Assembly: GCA_946886475.1 (NCBI GenBank)
Contig: CAMPIQ010000011.1
Coordinates: 1 to 48,116 of the forward strand
Reading direction: 5' to 3'
Source: an uncultured Chitinophagales bacterium
GTDB lineage: Bacteria; Bacteroidota; Bacteroidia; Chitinophagales; Chitinophagaceae
Length of the DNA stretch: 48,116 nt
Shown: positions 27,763-36,541 of the stretch, piece by piece
Layout: each line of letters starts with the position of its first letter
How positions within the stretch are numbered: position 1 is the first letter of the stretch
Position numbers and translations under genes: made by a program
The notes under the pieces: model-generated
What the model was told of the DNA's origin: nothing
Database searches by the model: none
What the model saw: the letters and a program-made list of their open reading frames with translations, nothing else

Positions 27763-27788
27763 CGCAATCGTTACCGAAAACGTTGCCG
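27763..27788 (-). promoter_or_regulatory. LacI-type operator upstream of GH28 operon
   Basis: This imperfect 26-bp inverted repeat has the core CGTTACCGAAAACG and lies about 70 bp upstream of the expected start site. Bases 27755-27784 match the kduD-side operator with one mismatch. Distance from the -7 box is 52 bp in both copies. Confidence 0.7.
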
Positions 27789-27885
27789 AAAAACCAAAGG
27801 AAAGAATTTATTGAAGAAATCACAGTAAACACAAGAAAATTAAAGGAAGTACAACCCTCGCTCACGCTCCCGCCATCCACTCTTT

Positions 27886-28086
27886 TTAAAGTCCCTGGTA
27901 GCCGCCTCCGTTATCATCAAATGAATACCTTTTAAAAAGCGAATCATCAGAAGAAGGAAAACGGGAATGGTTATTTTCGTGGCCTTCATCATTCTTTTTT
28001 TCGGAATTGGAATTTTCAAATGAAGCGCTTTCCTGGCTTTCTACCTGTTCTTCATTGCCCACAGATCTGTTTTTGAAGTATTTCAT
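27886..28086 (-). CDS. Small hydrophilic hypothetical protein
   Basis: An open frame of 66 residues (MKYFKNRSVGNEEQVESQES...GGGYQGL) is rich in Glu, Asp, Asn and Ser, has no membrane segment and no signal, and shows no domain I recognise. It could be a disordered small protein. It lies between the Gfo/Idh gene of module A (219 bp away) and the upstream region of the GH28 promoter. Its start ATG at 28086 has no strong purine-rich ribosome-binding site, which is common in this phylum. Its composition is unlike random AT-rich sequence, but only conservation in relatives would prove it is real. Confidence 0.45.
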   Translation of the reverse strand: MKYFKNRSVGNEEQVESQESASFENSNSEKKNDEGHENNHSRFPSSDDSLFKRYSFDDNGGGYQGL

Positions 28087-28304
28087 GGCTATTATTTTTA
28101 ACTGGTCATGGCTTGCGGAAGGCAGCCGGTTTACAGTTCTAAATTACAACCAATACATAGCGAAATAAAGTCAGATGATGGAGGGTTCTACCATTCCTAA
28201 ACACAGAACGATCTGTTAAAAGCCTTACCGGTACTGCATTTCAGCCGATAGTGCTTTACGATGTTCAAACCCATAAAAAACTAAGGGTAATTACCTGTTC
28301 TTTA

Positions 28305-29369
28305 CTATTCCTTAACTTTTTTATGCGAAAGCGATACAAGCTTTCCCTGTCTGGAAGCATCAGTTGCGGCTTCAATGATCCTGATCACCTGCAGGCCGTC
28401 CCGGGCATTCACGGGCAATGGTTCATTCATGCGGACAGACTGGTGAATGCCTTCAAAATAATCCATGTAATTTCCGTGGAAGGAAGGGATCAGCTCATGA
28501 ATGATCTTACCGTTGATCTCGGTATGCAATAATCCTTTCAATGCTTCGGGTTCCTTTCCCCAATCCATGCCACCTGGTATCTTTCCCTGCTGCAGGGCCG
28601 ATTCCTGCACATCTGTTTTGGCTTTTATAAAAGAACCTTTGGTTCCATGAAGAATATATGCCGGCAGGGGCTCCCGCACAAGATAACTGGAATGAAGTCT
28701 TACCCTGAGATCAGGATAATACATCAGCACTTCAAAATAATCATCCACCTTAGAAACTTTTCTTACTGTTCTGATATCAGCAAAAACAGCATCAGGCATT
28801 CCAAATAATTGCAGGGCCTGGTCAATAAGATGAGAGCCGAGGTCATACAGGGCTCCGGTACCCGGCCCGGGGGTTTCTTTATGAACTTTTGGACTGATCT
28901 CTTCCTTGAACCTGTCGAAATGAAATTCTGCTTCCACTATCTGACCCAGCAGCTTTTCATCAACCACTTTCTTTACAGCTTTATAATCACTATCATAACG
29001 CCTGTTGTGGTAAACGGATAATTTCAGGTTATTTTCTTTTGCCAGTTGAATCAATTCTTCTGCTTCATTTACATAAACTGTAAAAGGCTTTTCAACAATC
29101 ACATGTTTGCCGGCAAGCAATGCTTTTTTGGCATATGCATAATGTGTGCTGTTTGGTGTATTTACAATAACCAGTTCCACTTCCTTATCGTGGAGTATCT
29201 CTTCAAAAGTTGATGAACTTTTAACGCCGGGATATGTTGATTCAGCCAGCTTTTTGGACCTTTCCCAAACCCGGTAGAATTCAAAACCATTATGCTGGTG
29301 CAGGAAGGGCGCATGGAATACCTGGCCTGACATGCCAAAAGAAAGAAGGGCTGTTTTGATGGGAAGCAT
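28305..29369 (-). CDS. Gfo/Idh/MocA family NAD(P)-dependent oxidoreductase
   Basis: This 354-residue cytosolic protein has the N-terminal Rossmann domain (FGMSGQVFHAPFL, then NTPNSTHYAYAKKALLAGKHVIVEKPF with the family EKP) and the C-terminal GFO_IDH_MocA domain (YDLGSHLIDQAL with the conserved Asp-x-x-x-His). The pattern is closest to scyllo-inositol-dehydrogenase-type or sugar-dehydrogenase members. It follows the GH43 gene after 88 bp with no clear terminator, so it may be the last gene of module A or an independent gene. Substrate unknown. No signal peptide is seen, unlike the other Gfo/Idh protein of the locus. Confidence 0.85.
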   Translation of the reverse strand: MLPIKTALLSFGMSGQVFHAPFLHQHNGFEFYRVWERSKKLAESTYPGVKSSSTFEEILHDKEVELVIVNTPNSTHYAYAKKALLAGKHVIVEKPFTVYVNEAEELIQLAKENNLKLSVYHNRRYDSDYKAVKKVVDEKLLGQIVEAEFHFDRFKEEISPKVHKETPGPGTGALYDLGSHLIDQALQLFGMPDAVFADIRTVRKVSKVDDYFEVLMYYPDLRVRLHSSYLVREPLPAYILHGTKGSFIKAKTDVQESALQQGKIPGGMDWGKEPEALKGLLHTEINGKIIHELIPSFHGNYMDYFEGIHQSVRMNEPLPVNARDGLQVIRIIEAATDASRQGKLVSLSHKKVKE

Positions 29370-29457
29370 AAACGAATTTAAGGAAAGTAGGGAGGCGGGC
29401 CGATGTTGTGATCATTTGAATTTTATGACTTTATTTTTTTATAAAGCAGCGGCGGCT

Positions 29458-31083
29458 CTATTCCACCCTGAACCAGTCTACTTCCGCAAAACCTGCATCG
29501 TTGGTAATGTTTTCCCGTGTGCAGAACAATCCCATTTTGGCGCCCTTCCACCTGCCGGGTTCCGCTTTAAATGATTTACCGGTATTGGTAAAATTATAGC
29601 CGTCTATGCTATAACTGAATTGACAGTTACCACCCTTTGAAATATTTACCCTGAGGTAGATGAGGGGCTGGTGAAGCAATGTTATGATTTCCTCCTTTTC
29701 AGGATTTCCTTTACCTGCTTCCTCGCAGGCCAGATAAACAAGACTGTTGCCCTCTTCTGTACTTTTTATTGCTATACCTGCATAACTAAGTCCCATGATC
29801 ACCAGTCCGGCTTTTTCATTTTTCAATTTGGGACCGGGATGAAATTCCATTTTTGTTGTGACCGTGAATGCTTCTGCAGGAAATTTTTGCAACAAAACGT
29901 TGGGTGCATCCCATAAATTTTGCGCACCGGTTGGCAGCACATCGGAAAATAAAAACAAAGAACCTTTTGAAGGATTCATAAAAGCCCATCCTTCTTTTGG
30001 ATTGGCCATCCATTGCCATTGCAATCCTAATTGTGGTGAATTGAATTCATCCGACTCAACTGGTGTGGAAATGCTGAGAGACCTTTGTTTATTTCCAATA
30101 TCAGGTTTTGAACTGGTAAGTACCGGCGCTCCTTTTCCATCTCCATCCTTATCCATACCAATCACGGGCCAGTCATTCACCCATTTCATCGGTTGCAGGT
30201 GAACAATGCGGCCATAGGCGCCCTTATCCTGAAAATGCAGGAACCAGTCTTCGCCTGTCTGGGTACTTACCCAGGCGCCCTGGTGAGGACCATTGATATG
30301 GGTTGAACCCTGGTCCATCACGACCTTTCTTTCGTAGGGCCCGTAAATATTCTTTGAACGGAGCGCCAGTTGCCAGCCATAGGTGACACCGCCAGCCGGT
30401 GCAAAAATGTAATAGTAACCATTGCGCTTGTACAATTTGGGACCTTCTACGGTGGGATCTTTTTCATGACCATCATAAACAATCACTCCATCACTGATTG
30501 TTTTAGTACCCGAATCATTCATTTTCTTTACTACAAGGATGCTTTTTATACCTGCCCTGCTGCCGGCATAAGCATGCACCAGGTAAACATTTCCATCATC
30601 ATCCCATAGCGGACAGGGGTCTATCAGTCCTTTACCGGCTTCAACTAACACAGGCGCTGACCAGGGACCTCCGGCATTTTTTGCCCTGATCATATAAATG
30701 CCAAAATCAGGATCGGGATAATAAATATAAAATTCGTTCTTATGATAACGGATCGATGGCGCCCAAACGCCTTCACCATGTCTCGGTACTGAGAAGTGTT
30801 CAAATGGCAGCAGCCGGTCCAGTGCATAACCAGTCATCGTCCAGTTAACCAGGTCTTTTGAATGAAGAATGGGTAAACCCGGCACATCTTCAAAAGAGGA
30901 TGAAACCATGTAATAATCATCACCAACCCTGATGGCGTCAGGATCGGAATAATCCGCATGCAGAATGGGGTTCTTATAGGTACCATCTCCATTATCAGAT
31001 ACCCATACTTCAGATCTGTAACGGTGCTGTGCAAACGAAATAAATGAATAAGAAATGCATATCAATAAATACAGACACTTCAT
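29458..31083 (-). CDS. GH43 family glycoside hydrolase with C-terminal beta-sandwich (beta-xylosidase/arabinosidase type)
   Basis: This 541-residue protein begins with a short signal (YLLICISYSFISFA|QH). The propeller residues are D47/D49 in YSDPDAI, D155 in LIDPCP and E213 in VEGPKL. From about residue 350 a concanavalin-like beta-sandwich typical of GH43 beta-xylosidases follows (FVMSFS... LKNEKAGLVIMGLSYAGIAI..., DGYNFTNTGKSFKAE). It probably removes arabinosyl or xylosyl decorations from pectin, for example xylogalacturonan or RG-I side chains. The ATG at 31083 overlaps the preceding esterase gene (ATGA), so it belongs to module A. Specificity within the family is not readable. Confidence 0.9.
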   Translation of the reverse strand: MKCLYLLICISYSFISFAQHRYRSEVWVSDNGDGTYKNPILHADYSDPDAIRVGDDYYMVSSSFEDVPGLPILHSKDLVNWTMTGYALDRLLPFEHFSVPRHGEGVWAPSIRYHKNEFYIYYPDPDFGIYMIRAKNAGGPWSAPVLVEAGKGLIDPCPLWDDDGNVYLVHAYAGSRAGIKSILVVKKMNDSGTKTISDGVIVYDGHEKDPTVEGPKLYKRNGYYYIFAPAGGVTYGWQLALRSKNIYGPYERKVVMDQGSTHINGPHQGAWVSTQTGEDWFLHFQDKGAYGRIVHLQPMKWVNDWPVIGMDKDGDGKGAPVLTSSKPDIGNKQRSLSISTPVESDEFNSPQLGLQWQWMANPKEGWAFMNPSKGSLFLFSDVLPTGAQNLWDAPNVLLQKFPAEAFTVTTKMEFHPGPKLKNEKAGLVIMGLSYAGIAIKSTEEGNSLVYLACEEAGKGNPEKEEIITLLHQPLIYLRVNISKGGNCQFSYSIDGYNFTNTGKSFKAEPGRWKGAKMGLFCTRENITNDAGFAEVDWFRVE

Positions 31084-32948
31084 GGTTTTTCATTTTCAGG
31101 ATCCCAGTTACCCAGTACATTTTTAATAGAAAAGGCTTTTGCTTCCTCTTCACTTAAATGTTTTATCCAGGGCAAACGATGTTGTGATGGTGCAGAAGGA
31201 CCATAATTATTATATTCTGCAAACCGTGCGGTTTTAAAACGATCCGTGTTATTCCAGTTTGACCAGCCCTGCACTTTTATATGGGCACCAATAAAGCTGT
31301 TCATGTAAACTACATTGGCAAATGGCCCCCAGGGACGTCCGAGTGAAACATTATGTAAACTGGTATCACCTGTTACAATACAATCATTGAATACATATCC
31401 AAACCGCGATTCCTTTGGTGTGGATGCCGCTGTAACGTGTGAGTTCTTTTTGCTGTGAATATGACATTGTTCAAACCATGCTGTTGATGCTCCGAAAATA
31501 AAATCTGTAGTGCCTTCAATAAAACAGTTTTCAAAATATTGTCTTGTTCCGGCCTGCGAAGTAAACAACACATCCTGGTTACCCGTAAACCGGCAATTGA
31601 TGAATTTCACTCTGTCGCCCTTCACCTGAACGGCTACCGCCTGCCCGGTTGTAAAACCAGCCGGATTTTCAAAGCTTATATTTTTTGCAGTAAAATCGTC
31701 GGCTGCTGCCAGGAAACTATGAGAGCTATAGGTGTTTATGGTATCGCCAGCAGAAGTGATCCTTCCTGCATGGTCATTATAACTGATGATGGTGTTGAAT
31801 TTATTTTCTCCCAGCAGGGTAATAAATCGCTTTGATGAATCAAGTACCAGCTTTTGTTTATAGATGCCATTCCTTACGTATACAATAACCGGTTTTGTGT
31901 TATTCACCGGAATGGAATTAAATGCTGATTGAATGGTGGTATGATCACCGCTACCATCAGCCGCCACAATGATGGCGGATGCGTTGGCCTTTGTTTCATT
32001 GAACACCTTATCAAGGAACTGGTCCATTACCACAATGGTGGAATCAAACCAGGGATGGAACAAAGGAAAACTATGTGGTGCACCTTCAAAAGTCTTTACC
32101 TCCGTATAGATACCATGTTCATTCAGGATATGTATAAAATCATCCCTTCCTGCATGCATCCTTTTCACACTGCTGTTAATGAATAGAACCGGTGGTGTTA
32201 ATGCGTTCACATGCGTGAGTGCCGAGGCCTGTTTCCACAATAAAGGATCTTCGGATTTTGAAACACCAAACCACCGGGTAGCTGCAGAAATCTTTTTAAC
32301 ATCGTTCCCTTCTCCTGATCCGGGATGAATAAAAGCCAGGATACCATCCATATCAATAATGGCATTGAACTGGGTGGAGAAATTTGCGCTGCAGCCATTA
32401 CCTGTAAAAGTTCCGGTGTGCATGGTGGTTCCCAATAAGGCAGCCAGCTGGCCCCCGGCAGAAAAACCGGCTACAGCGATCTTTGATGTATCAATTTTAT
32501 ATGTTGAGGCATTGGCATGTATCCACCTTAATACCGTACGAAGGTCTTCAACAGCTGCGGGATAAAGCGCTTCGCCAGACAACCTGTATTCAGGAGTAAA
32601 ACATACATAACCCATTTTGGCCAGCATTATCGCCATGGCATGATGCTGCTCCTTATTGCCTGATCTCCACCCTCCTCCATGTATGATCATGATAGCGGGA
32701 CCTGGGTGCTGTACTTCTGCAGGTGAAAAAACATCTACAAGCAATTTCCGTTTGCCCACGGAACAATATACCAGGTCTTTTACAACAGTAAGTCCGGAAG
32801 TAGAACTTTCATTTACAGGTTGTATAAAAGGAAATTCTTTCCTGAGTTTTTCAAATTCCGTTTTTACTGAGAAGGAAGTATCCGGTTTCAGCTGGGCAAA
32901 ACCCTGCTCCACGAAAAACAATAGGATGATGACAGGCAAAATTCTCAT
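31080..32948 (-). CDS. Bifunctional esterase: alpha/beta-hydrolase acetylesterase fused to CE8 pectin methylesterase
   Basis: This 622-residue protein has a signal peptide (MRILPVIILLFFVEQGFA|QL). Residues about 60-315 form an alpha/beta hydrolase of the acetylesterase/lipase kind: oxyanion HGGGW (90-94), nucleophile S163 in GFSAGG, and H292 in GAPHSFP. Residues about 323-620 form a complete CE8 pectinesterase with Q436 (QAVAV), Q458-D459 (NQD), D482 (TDFIFG) and R538/W540 (LGRPW). The product would remove both acetyl and methyl groups from pectin, making it accessible to the PL1 lyases. It follows the CE12 gene by 6 bp. The domain order and full set of active-site residues on both sides suggest both halves are active. 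Confidence 0.93.
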   Translation of the reverse strand: MRILPVIILLFFVEQGFAQLKPDTSFSVKTEFEKLRKEFPFIQPVNESSTSGLTVVKDLVYCSVGKRKLLVDVFSPAEVQHPGPAIMIIHGGGWRSGNKEQHHAMAIMLAKMGYVCFTPEYRLSGEALYPAAVEDLRTVLRWIHANASTYKIDTSKIAVAGFSAGGQLAALLGTTMHTGTFTGNGCSANFSTQFNAIIDMDGILAFIHPGSGEGNDVKKISAATRWFGVSKSEDPLLWKQASALTHVNALTPPVLFINSSVKRMHAGRDDFIHILNEHGIYTEVKTFEGAPHSFPLFHPWFDSTIVVMDQFLDKVFNETKANASAIIVAADGSGDHTTIQSAFNSIPVNNTKPVIVYVRNGIYKQKLVLDSSKRFITLLGENKFNTIISYNDHAGRITSAGDTINTYSSHSFLAAADDFTAKNISFENPAGFTTGQAVAVQVKGDRVKFINCRFTGNQDVLFTSQAGTRQYFENCFIEGTTDFIFGASTAWFEQCHIHSKKNSHVTAASTPKESRFGYVFNDCIVTGDTSLHNVSLGRPWGPFANVVYMNSFIGAHIKVQGWSNWNNTDRFKTARFAEYNNYGPSAPSQHRLPWIKHLSEEEAKAFSIKNVLGNWDPENEKP

Positions 32949-32954
32949 CTTAGA

Positions 32955-33707
32955 TCATTTCTTCAGAGGTTTTACAATGTATTCAGACAATACCGGATCA
33001 TTTTCTTTTATCCACTGCAATACCATCTGTGCAATGAGTCTTGCTCCCAATTCATTAAAATGCGTATTGTCGTTTTTACCTTCGGGATAATTTGGATGTT
33101 CACCTGGTTTTAATTGCAGAAATAACAATTTTGAATTTTCCTCTCCCATTTGCTGGTATAAGTTTCTGCTTGCCAGATCAAGATCAAAAAAAGGAACATG
33201 CAGCGAAGCAGCAAGTTCTGTTACCAGTTGAGAATACACCTGGTGTGTTTCCACCTGTTTTCCCTCTTTAAAACGCCTCCTGCTTACCGGGGTGAGTAAC
33301 ACAGGGCTGGCCTTTTTACTTCTTACTTCATTGATGAATTTAATGAGATTTGTTTTATATTCTCCCGGGCTGGCATATCGCTCCACCTTTTCTTTTGCCT
33401 CATCATTATGCCCGAACTGTATGAATACATAATCTCCATCCTGTAGTTTATCAATAATGGATTGCCATAAACCCTCACTGATAAAAGTTTTGGTGCTCCG
33501 TCCGTTCTTAGCCTTGTTCACAACTGTTAACGTAGAATCCCAGAAATGAACAAAGGGCATTCCCCAGCCTGTTTCCGGATAAGCCTTTTTTTCTTTAACT
33601 GCCATGGTTGAATCACCAGCAAGAAATATTTTTATTCTTCTTTTTTCGGGAAGCGCAAAGGCACAAAGCACAAAGAGAAAAATAAATATGGATAAATTCA
33701 ATTTCAT
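32955..33707 (-). CDS. Rhamnogalacturonan acetylesterase (CE12, SGNH hydrolase)
   Basis: This 250-residue secreted enzyme has a signal peptide (IFIFLFVLCAFA|LP). The four SGNH blocks are visible: S33 in LAGDSTMA, the Gly of block II in KNGRSTKTF, N101 in FGHNDEA, and D213/H216 in DNTHFNELG. It removes acetyl groups from rhamnogalacturonan or homogalacturonan in the periplasm. Its ATG overlaps the stop of the Gfo/Idh gene by one base (TGATG). Length matches single-domain CE12 members. Confidence 0.93.
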   Translation of the reverse strand: MKLNLSIFIFLFVLCAFALPEKRRIKIFLAGDSTMAVKEKKAYPETGWGMPFVHFWDSTLTVVNKAKNGRSTKTFISEGLWQSIIDKLQDGDYVFIQFGHNDEAKEKVERYASPGEYKTNLIKFINEVRSKKASPVLLTPVSRRRFKEGKQVETHQVYSQLVTELAASLHVPFFDLDLASRNLYQQMGEENSKLLFLQLKPGEHPNYPEGKNDNTHFNELGARLIAQMVLQWIKENDPVLSEYIVKPLKK

Positions 33708-35101
33708 CAGGTTCTGTTTGAAGTTGGGATCAGATCTGTAAGTTCAGCAATTTTTATGGTGCGGTTCTGCTCAATGCTTTTTCTTGCAGCCACGCCAATC
33801 AGTAAGGACATGGCGCCATCTCTCGTTCCTGCTAAAATTTTATGGGGATTGTCGCCCGGATCCCTGAAAATGCGGTTGTGCATCCTTTTATCACCGCCAC
33901 CATGACCGCCAGGGTATTGTGGAACTTTTATGATCTCATGCTCTTTTGCAAAATTTTGCATCAGCATGATCTCCCTGAATTTACCTGGCAGGGCATCTTT
34001 GTCCTGCGACATTTCTATAGCGTGCCTTTGTTCCTGGTTCAATGCATTATCATCCTGGTATGGAATATCCTGCCAGCTTTCCATTCTGCCATCAAAACCA
34101 TTGAAGGCTATCCGCCATCCTTCGTATGGGGAATAAGTGGTGAGCGAATAATTCACCATTACACCATTGGCATATTTTATCTGCGCCGACATTTTATCAT
34201 AGATATCTATTTCATTTCGCCATACACATCCGTCACGAAAATATCCGTCATGGTGTTCATTCTTTACATACAGGTTATTCAGCCATTCATTCTGTGTGAT
34301 ATCAAGATAAAATCTGCACTGGTCCCTGTATTGGCAGCCACGGCATTTAACCCCGCGGAAAGAATTATTCTTTCCATAGTGCTCCAGGCTTCCCTCAGCC
34401 GTAACTTCAAGAGGATCTGAATCAAGCCACCAGTTCAACAAATCAAAATGGTGTGTTGCTTTATGAACCCATAGCGATCCGCTTCTGTTGGTGAGTCCAT
34501 GCCATCGCCTGAAATAATCCGATCCATGGTACACATTCAACATCCAGTTGAAATCAACTGAGGTTACCTTACCGATCCTGTTGTTAGCAAGGAGTTCCTT
34601 CATCTTCATCATGTGCGGACCATGACGGTAATTAAAGGCCACCCATACTTTTTTACCTGTTCTCTTTTCAGCATCTATGATCTTCTGACATTTGATCTCG
34701 TCAGTTGTCATTGGTTTTTCCGTGATCACATCAGACCCTGCTTCCAGTGCTTTTACAATATGAATATCATGGTCTGCATCAACAGTAGTTACAATCACAA
34801 TTTCCGGTCTTACTGTTTTCAGCATGTTGTCATAATCGGTGAATGTTGCACAGGTAACGCCTGTTCTTTGTTTTGCAAAAGCAAGCCGGCCGGGATTGGT
34901 ATCACACAACCCGACAAATTCTACCACATCACTGTAATTATCAACTAAGGTTTTACCCCAGAAACCGGTGCCCCGGTGACCGGTCCCAATAATGGCCAGC
35001 CTTTTTTTGGCAAGGCCTTTACCTGTTGCAGGAATCAACGAACCAAAGATCATGGCTGCTGAAGCCAAAGAAGAATTCCTGATAAATTCGCTTCTGTTCA
35101 T
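33707..35101 (-). CDS. Gfo/Idh/MocA family oxidoreductase, possibly exported
   Basis: This 464-residue protein has an N-terminal stretch (MNRSEFIRNSSLASAAMIFG) that resembles a Tat-type leader but lacks the twin Arg. The Rossmann core includes LAIIGTGHRGTGFWGKTL, then TEKPM with the family EKP; the second domain carries HKATHHFDLLNWW. Cys253, Cys256 and Cys262 (CRGCQYRDQC) form a C-x2-C-x5-C cluster found in a subset of this family. Members with such leaders include GH109-type glycosidases that use NAD for hydrolysis. Here it is surrounded by pectate lyases and esterases, so a role in handling an oxidised or unusual pectin sugar is a guess. Confidence 0.82.
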   Translation of the reverse strand: MNRSEFIRNSSLASAAMIFGSLIPATGKGLAKKRLAIIGTGHRGTGFWGKTLVDNYSDVVEFVGLCDTNPGRLAFAKQRTGVTCATFTDYDNMLKTVRPEIVIVTTVDADHDIHIVKALEAGSDVITEKPMTTDEIKCQKIIDAEKRTGKKVWVAFNYRHGPHMMKMKELLANNRIGKVTSVDFNWMLNVYHGSDYFRRWHGLTNRSGSLWVHKATHHFDLLNWWLDSDPLEVTAEGSLEHYGKNNSFRGVKCRGCQYRDQCRFYLDITQNEWLNNLYVKNEHHDGYFRDGCVWRNEIDIYDKMSAQIKYANGVMVNYSLTTYSPYEGWRIAFNGFDGRMESWQDIPYQDDNALNQEQRHAIEMSQDKDALPGKFREIMLMQNFAKEHEIIKVPQYPGGHGGGDKRMHNRIFRDPGDNPHKILAGTRDGAMSLLIGVAARKSIEQNRTIKIAELTDLIPTSNRT

Positions 35102-35122
35102 TTGCCGGTTTATTAAATTAAT

Positions 35123-36541
35123 TCAGGGCACCAGGCTGTTAATATAAACTTCAATGTTGGTGAAATAGGCATGTAAACTTTTCATGGACGCATCACCTTC
35201 ATCATCCGGGTTTAACTTATTTTTCTTTTCCCATTCATCAGGCATCCCGTCATCATCTGAATCAGGAGGCGCTGATGCAGATCTTAATGCAGGCCATGCA
35301 TTCTTAGAGATGTCATAAGGCGTTCCGTGGGGATAGCCACCCTGTACGTCGATGATCCTGCCGGTACGGGAATTTACATTTTCAATGATCCGCTGGTCAA
35401 GCGTATCTCTTTTTAAACTTGCCCCTGAACTTTTCATTACTTCTTCAAACGCTTTGGTAGCAGATGTAGTTGTAATTTCATCCACTTCAAAAGCGGAAGC
35501 AGTTATAACATTCGTTTTTTCATCTGCTGTTCCATTACTAAGATGCACGCCTGAAATATTATTGGAGCTGACCTCTTCGGAACCATCAACATAATTGCCT
35601 GCAACATAAAATTTTCCAAATGCAATCGCATCGGTCCTGGTTGGATTAACTATCCTGTACCTTACATTCCGGTTGGTAGCTGGGCCGTATTTATAATAAT
35701 TGTTCACCACATTGTAATGCCCGCCTTCACCCCCATACACATTATTACCACCCCAGTTATAGATCACATTATTCCTGTAATCCACCAGTTCTTTGTCAAC
35801 GCTCCGGATGCCGGCAAAACGCGGATTACGGCTGATACAATGAGCAAATAAATTATGGTGTGCAGATAAATGCCGTCCACCCCAGATGCCACCATAACCA
35901 TGATTTTCAAAATCAGTATCACCCTTTTCAAAATGATAGGAATAATTAAGGGGTTCTGAAATGATGGACCACTGAATGGTGGTACTGTCCCCATTATAAA
36001 CAGAGAGCACTTCATCGGTACTCCAGCTTACAGAACAATGATCAATGATGACGTGTTTTTTATTAATGGCGCTCAGTGCATCATCGTGGCCCGCACCGGC
36101 AACCTTACCCTGGTTCTGGTACCTGTCGCCCATTCTGAACCGCATATAACGGATGATGACATTATCACCATTTACCTTTACCGGGTGGCCGGCAATACAA
36201 ATGCCATCTCCCGGTGCAGTTTGTCCGGCAATAGTTGTATTGGACTTGATGTTCAAAGGCGACTGAAGGTGTATGGTTCCGGAAACTTCAAATACAATTA
36301 TGCGCGGACCTTCTTTATTCAGCGAATACCGGAGGCTACCCGGTCCTTCATCATTCAGATTGGTTACTTTAAATACCTTTCCCCCTCTTCCACCGGTTGT
36401 ATATTTTCCAAAACCTTCCGCACCCGGAAATGCAATGGGGATGGTGTCAGTTGAAGATGTTGAAATTTTAGCGGCGCACCCTGAAGAAAGCAGGGCACCC
36501 CAAATAAAAGTTTTTAATAAAATAGTTTTCAATACGATCAT
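35123..36541 (-). CDS. PL1 pectate lyase (lipoprotein) with calcium-binding-like C-terminus
   Basis: This 472-residue protein has a lipobox (GALLSSGC|AAK, Cys22). The right-handed beta-helix of PL1 shows AFPGAEGFGKYTTGGRGG, AGQTAPGDGI, IDHCSVSWSTDE (about 166-177), catalytic-region SRNPRFAG (237-244) and YRNNVIYNW. It cleaves de-esterified homogalacturonan by beta-elimination, giving 4,5-unsaturated products. The last 50 residues (DSDDDGMPDEWEKKNKLNP) form an Asp-rich calcium-binding loop followed by a helix, a tail shared with the next lyase. Its start overlaps that gene by one base (TAATG). It is a paralogue of the following gene. Confidence 0.94.
   Translation of the reverse strand: MIVLKTILLKTFIWGALLSSGCAAKISTSSTDTIPIAFPGAEGFGKYTTGGRGGKVFKVTNLNDEGPGSLRYSLNKEGPRIIVFEVSGTIHLQSPLNIKSNTTIAGQTAPGDGICIAGHPVKVNGDNVIIRYMRFRMGDRYQNQGKVAGAGHDDALSAINKKHVIIDHCSVSWSTDEVLSVYNGDSTTIQWSIISEPLNYSYHFEKGDTDFENHGYGGIWGGRHLSAHHNLFAHCISRNPRFAGIRSVDKELVDYRNNVIYNWGGNNVYGGEGGHYNVVNNYYKYGPATNRNVRYRIVNPTRTDAIAFGKFYVAGNYVDGSEEVSSNNISGVHLSNGTADEKTNVITASAFEVDEITTTSATKAFEEVMKSSGASLKRDTLDQRIIENVNSRTGRIIDVQGGYPHGTPYDISKNAWPALRSASAPPDSDDDGMPDEWEKKNKLNPDDEGDASMKSLHAYFTNIEVYINSLVP

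Noticed and set aside
28203..28304. Terminator after the Gfo/Idh gene (end of module A)
   Set aside because: GGTAATTACC followed by TTAGTTTTTT has no loop and a weak stem; other stems lack T-runs, so I could not support one.
33842..34420. 192-residue open frame on the plus strand
   Set aside because: It lies entirely antisense to the Gfo/Idh gene, whose protein matches a known family, and shows no domain or ribosome-binding signal of its own.
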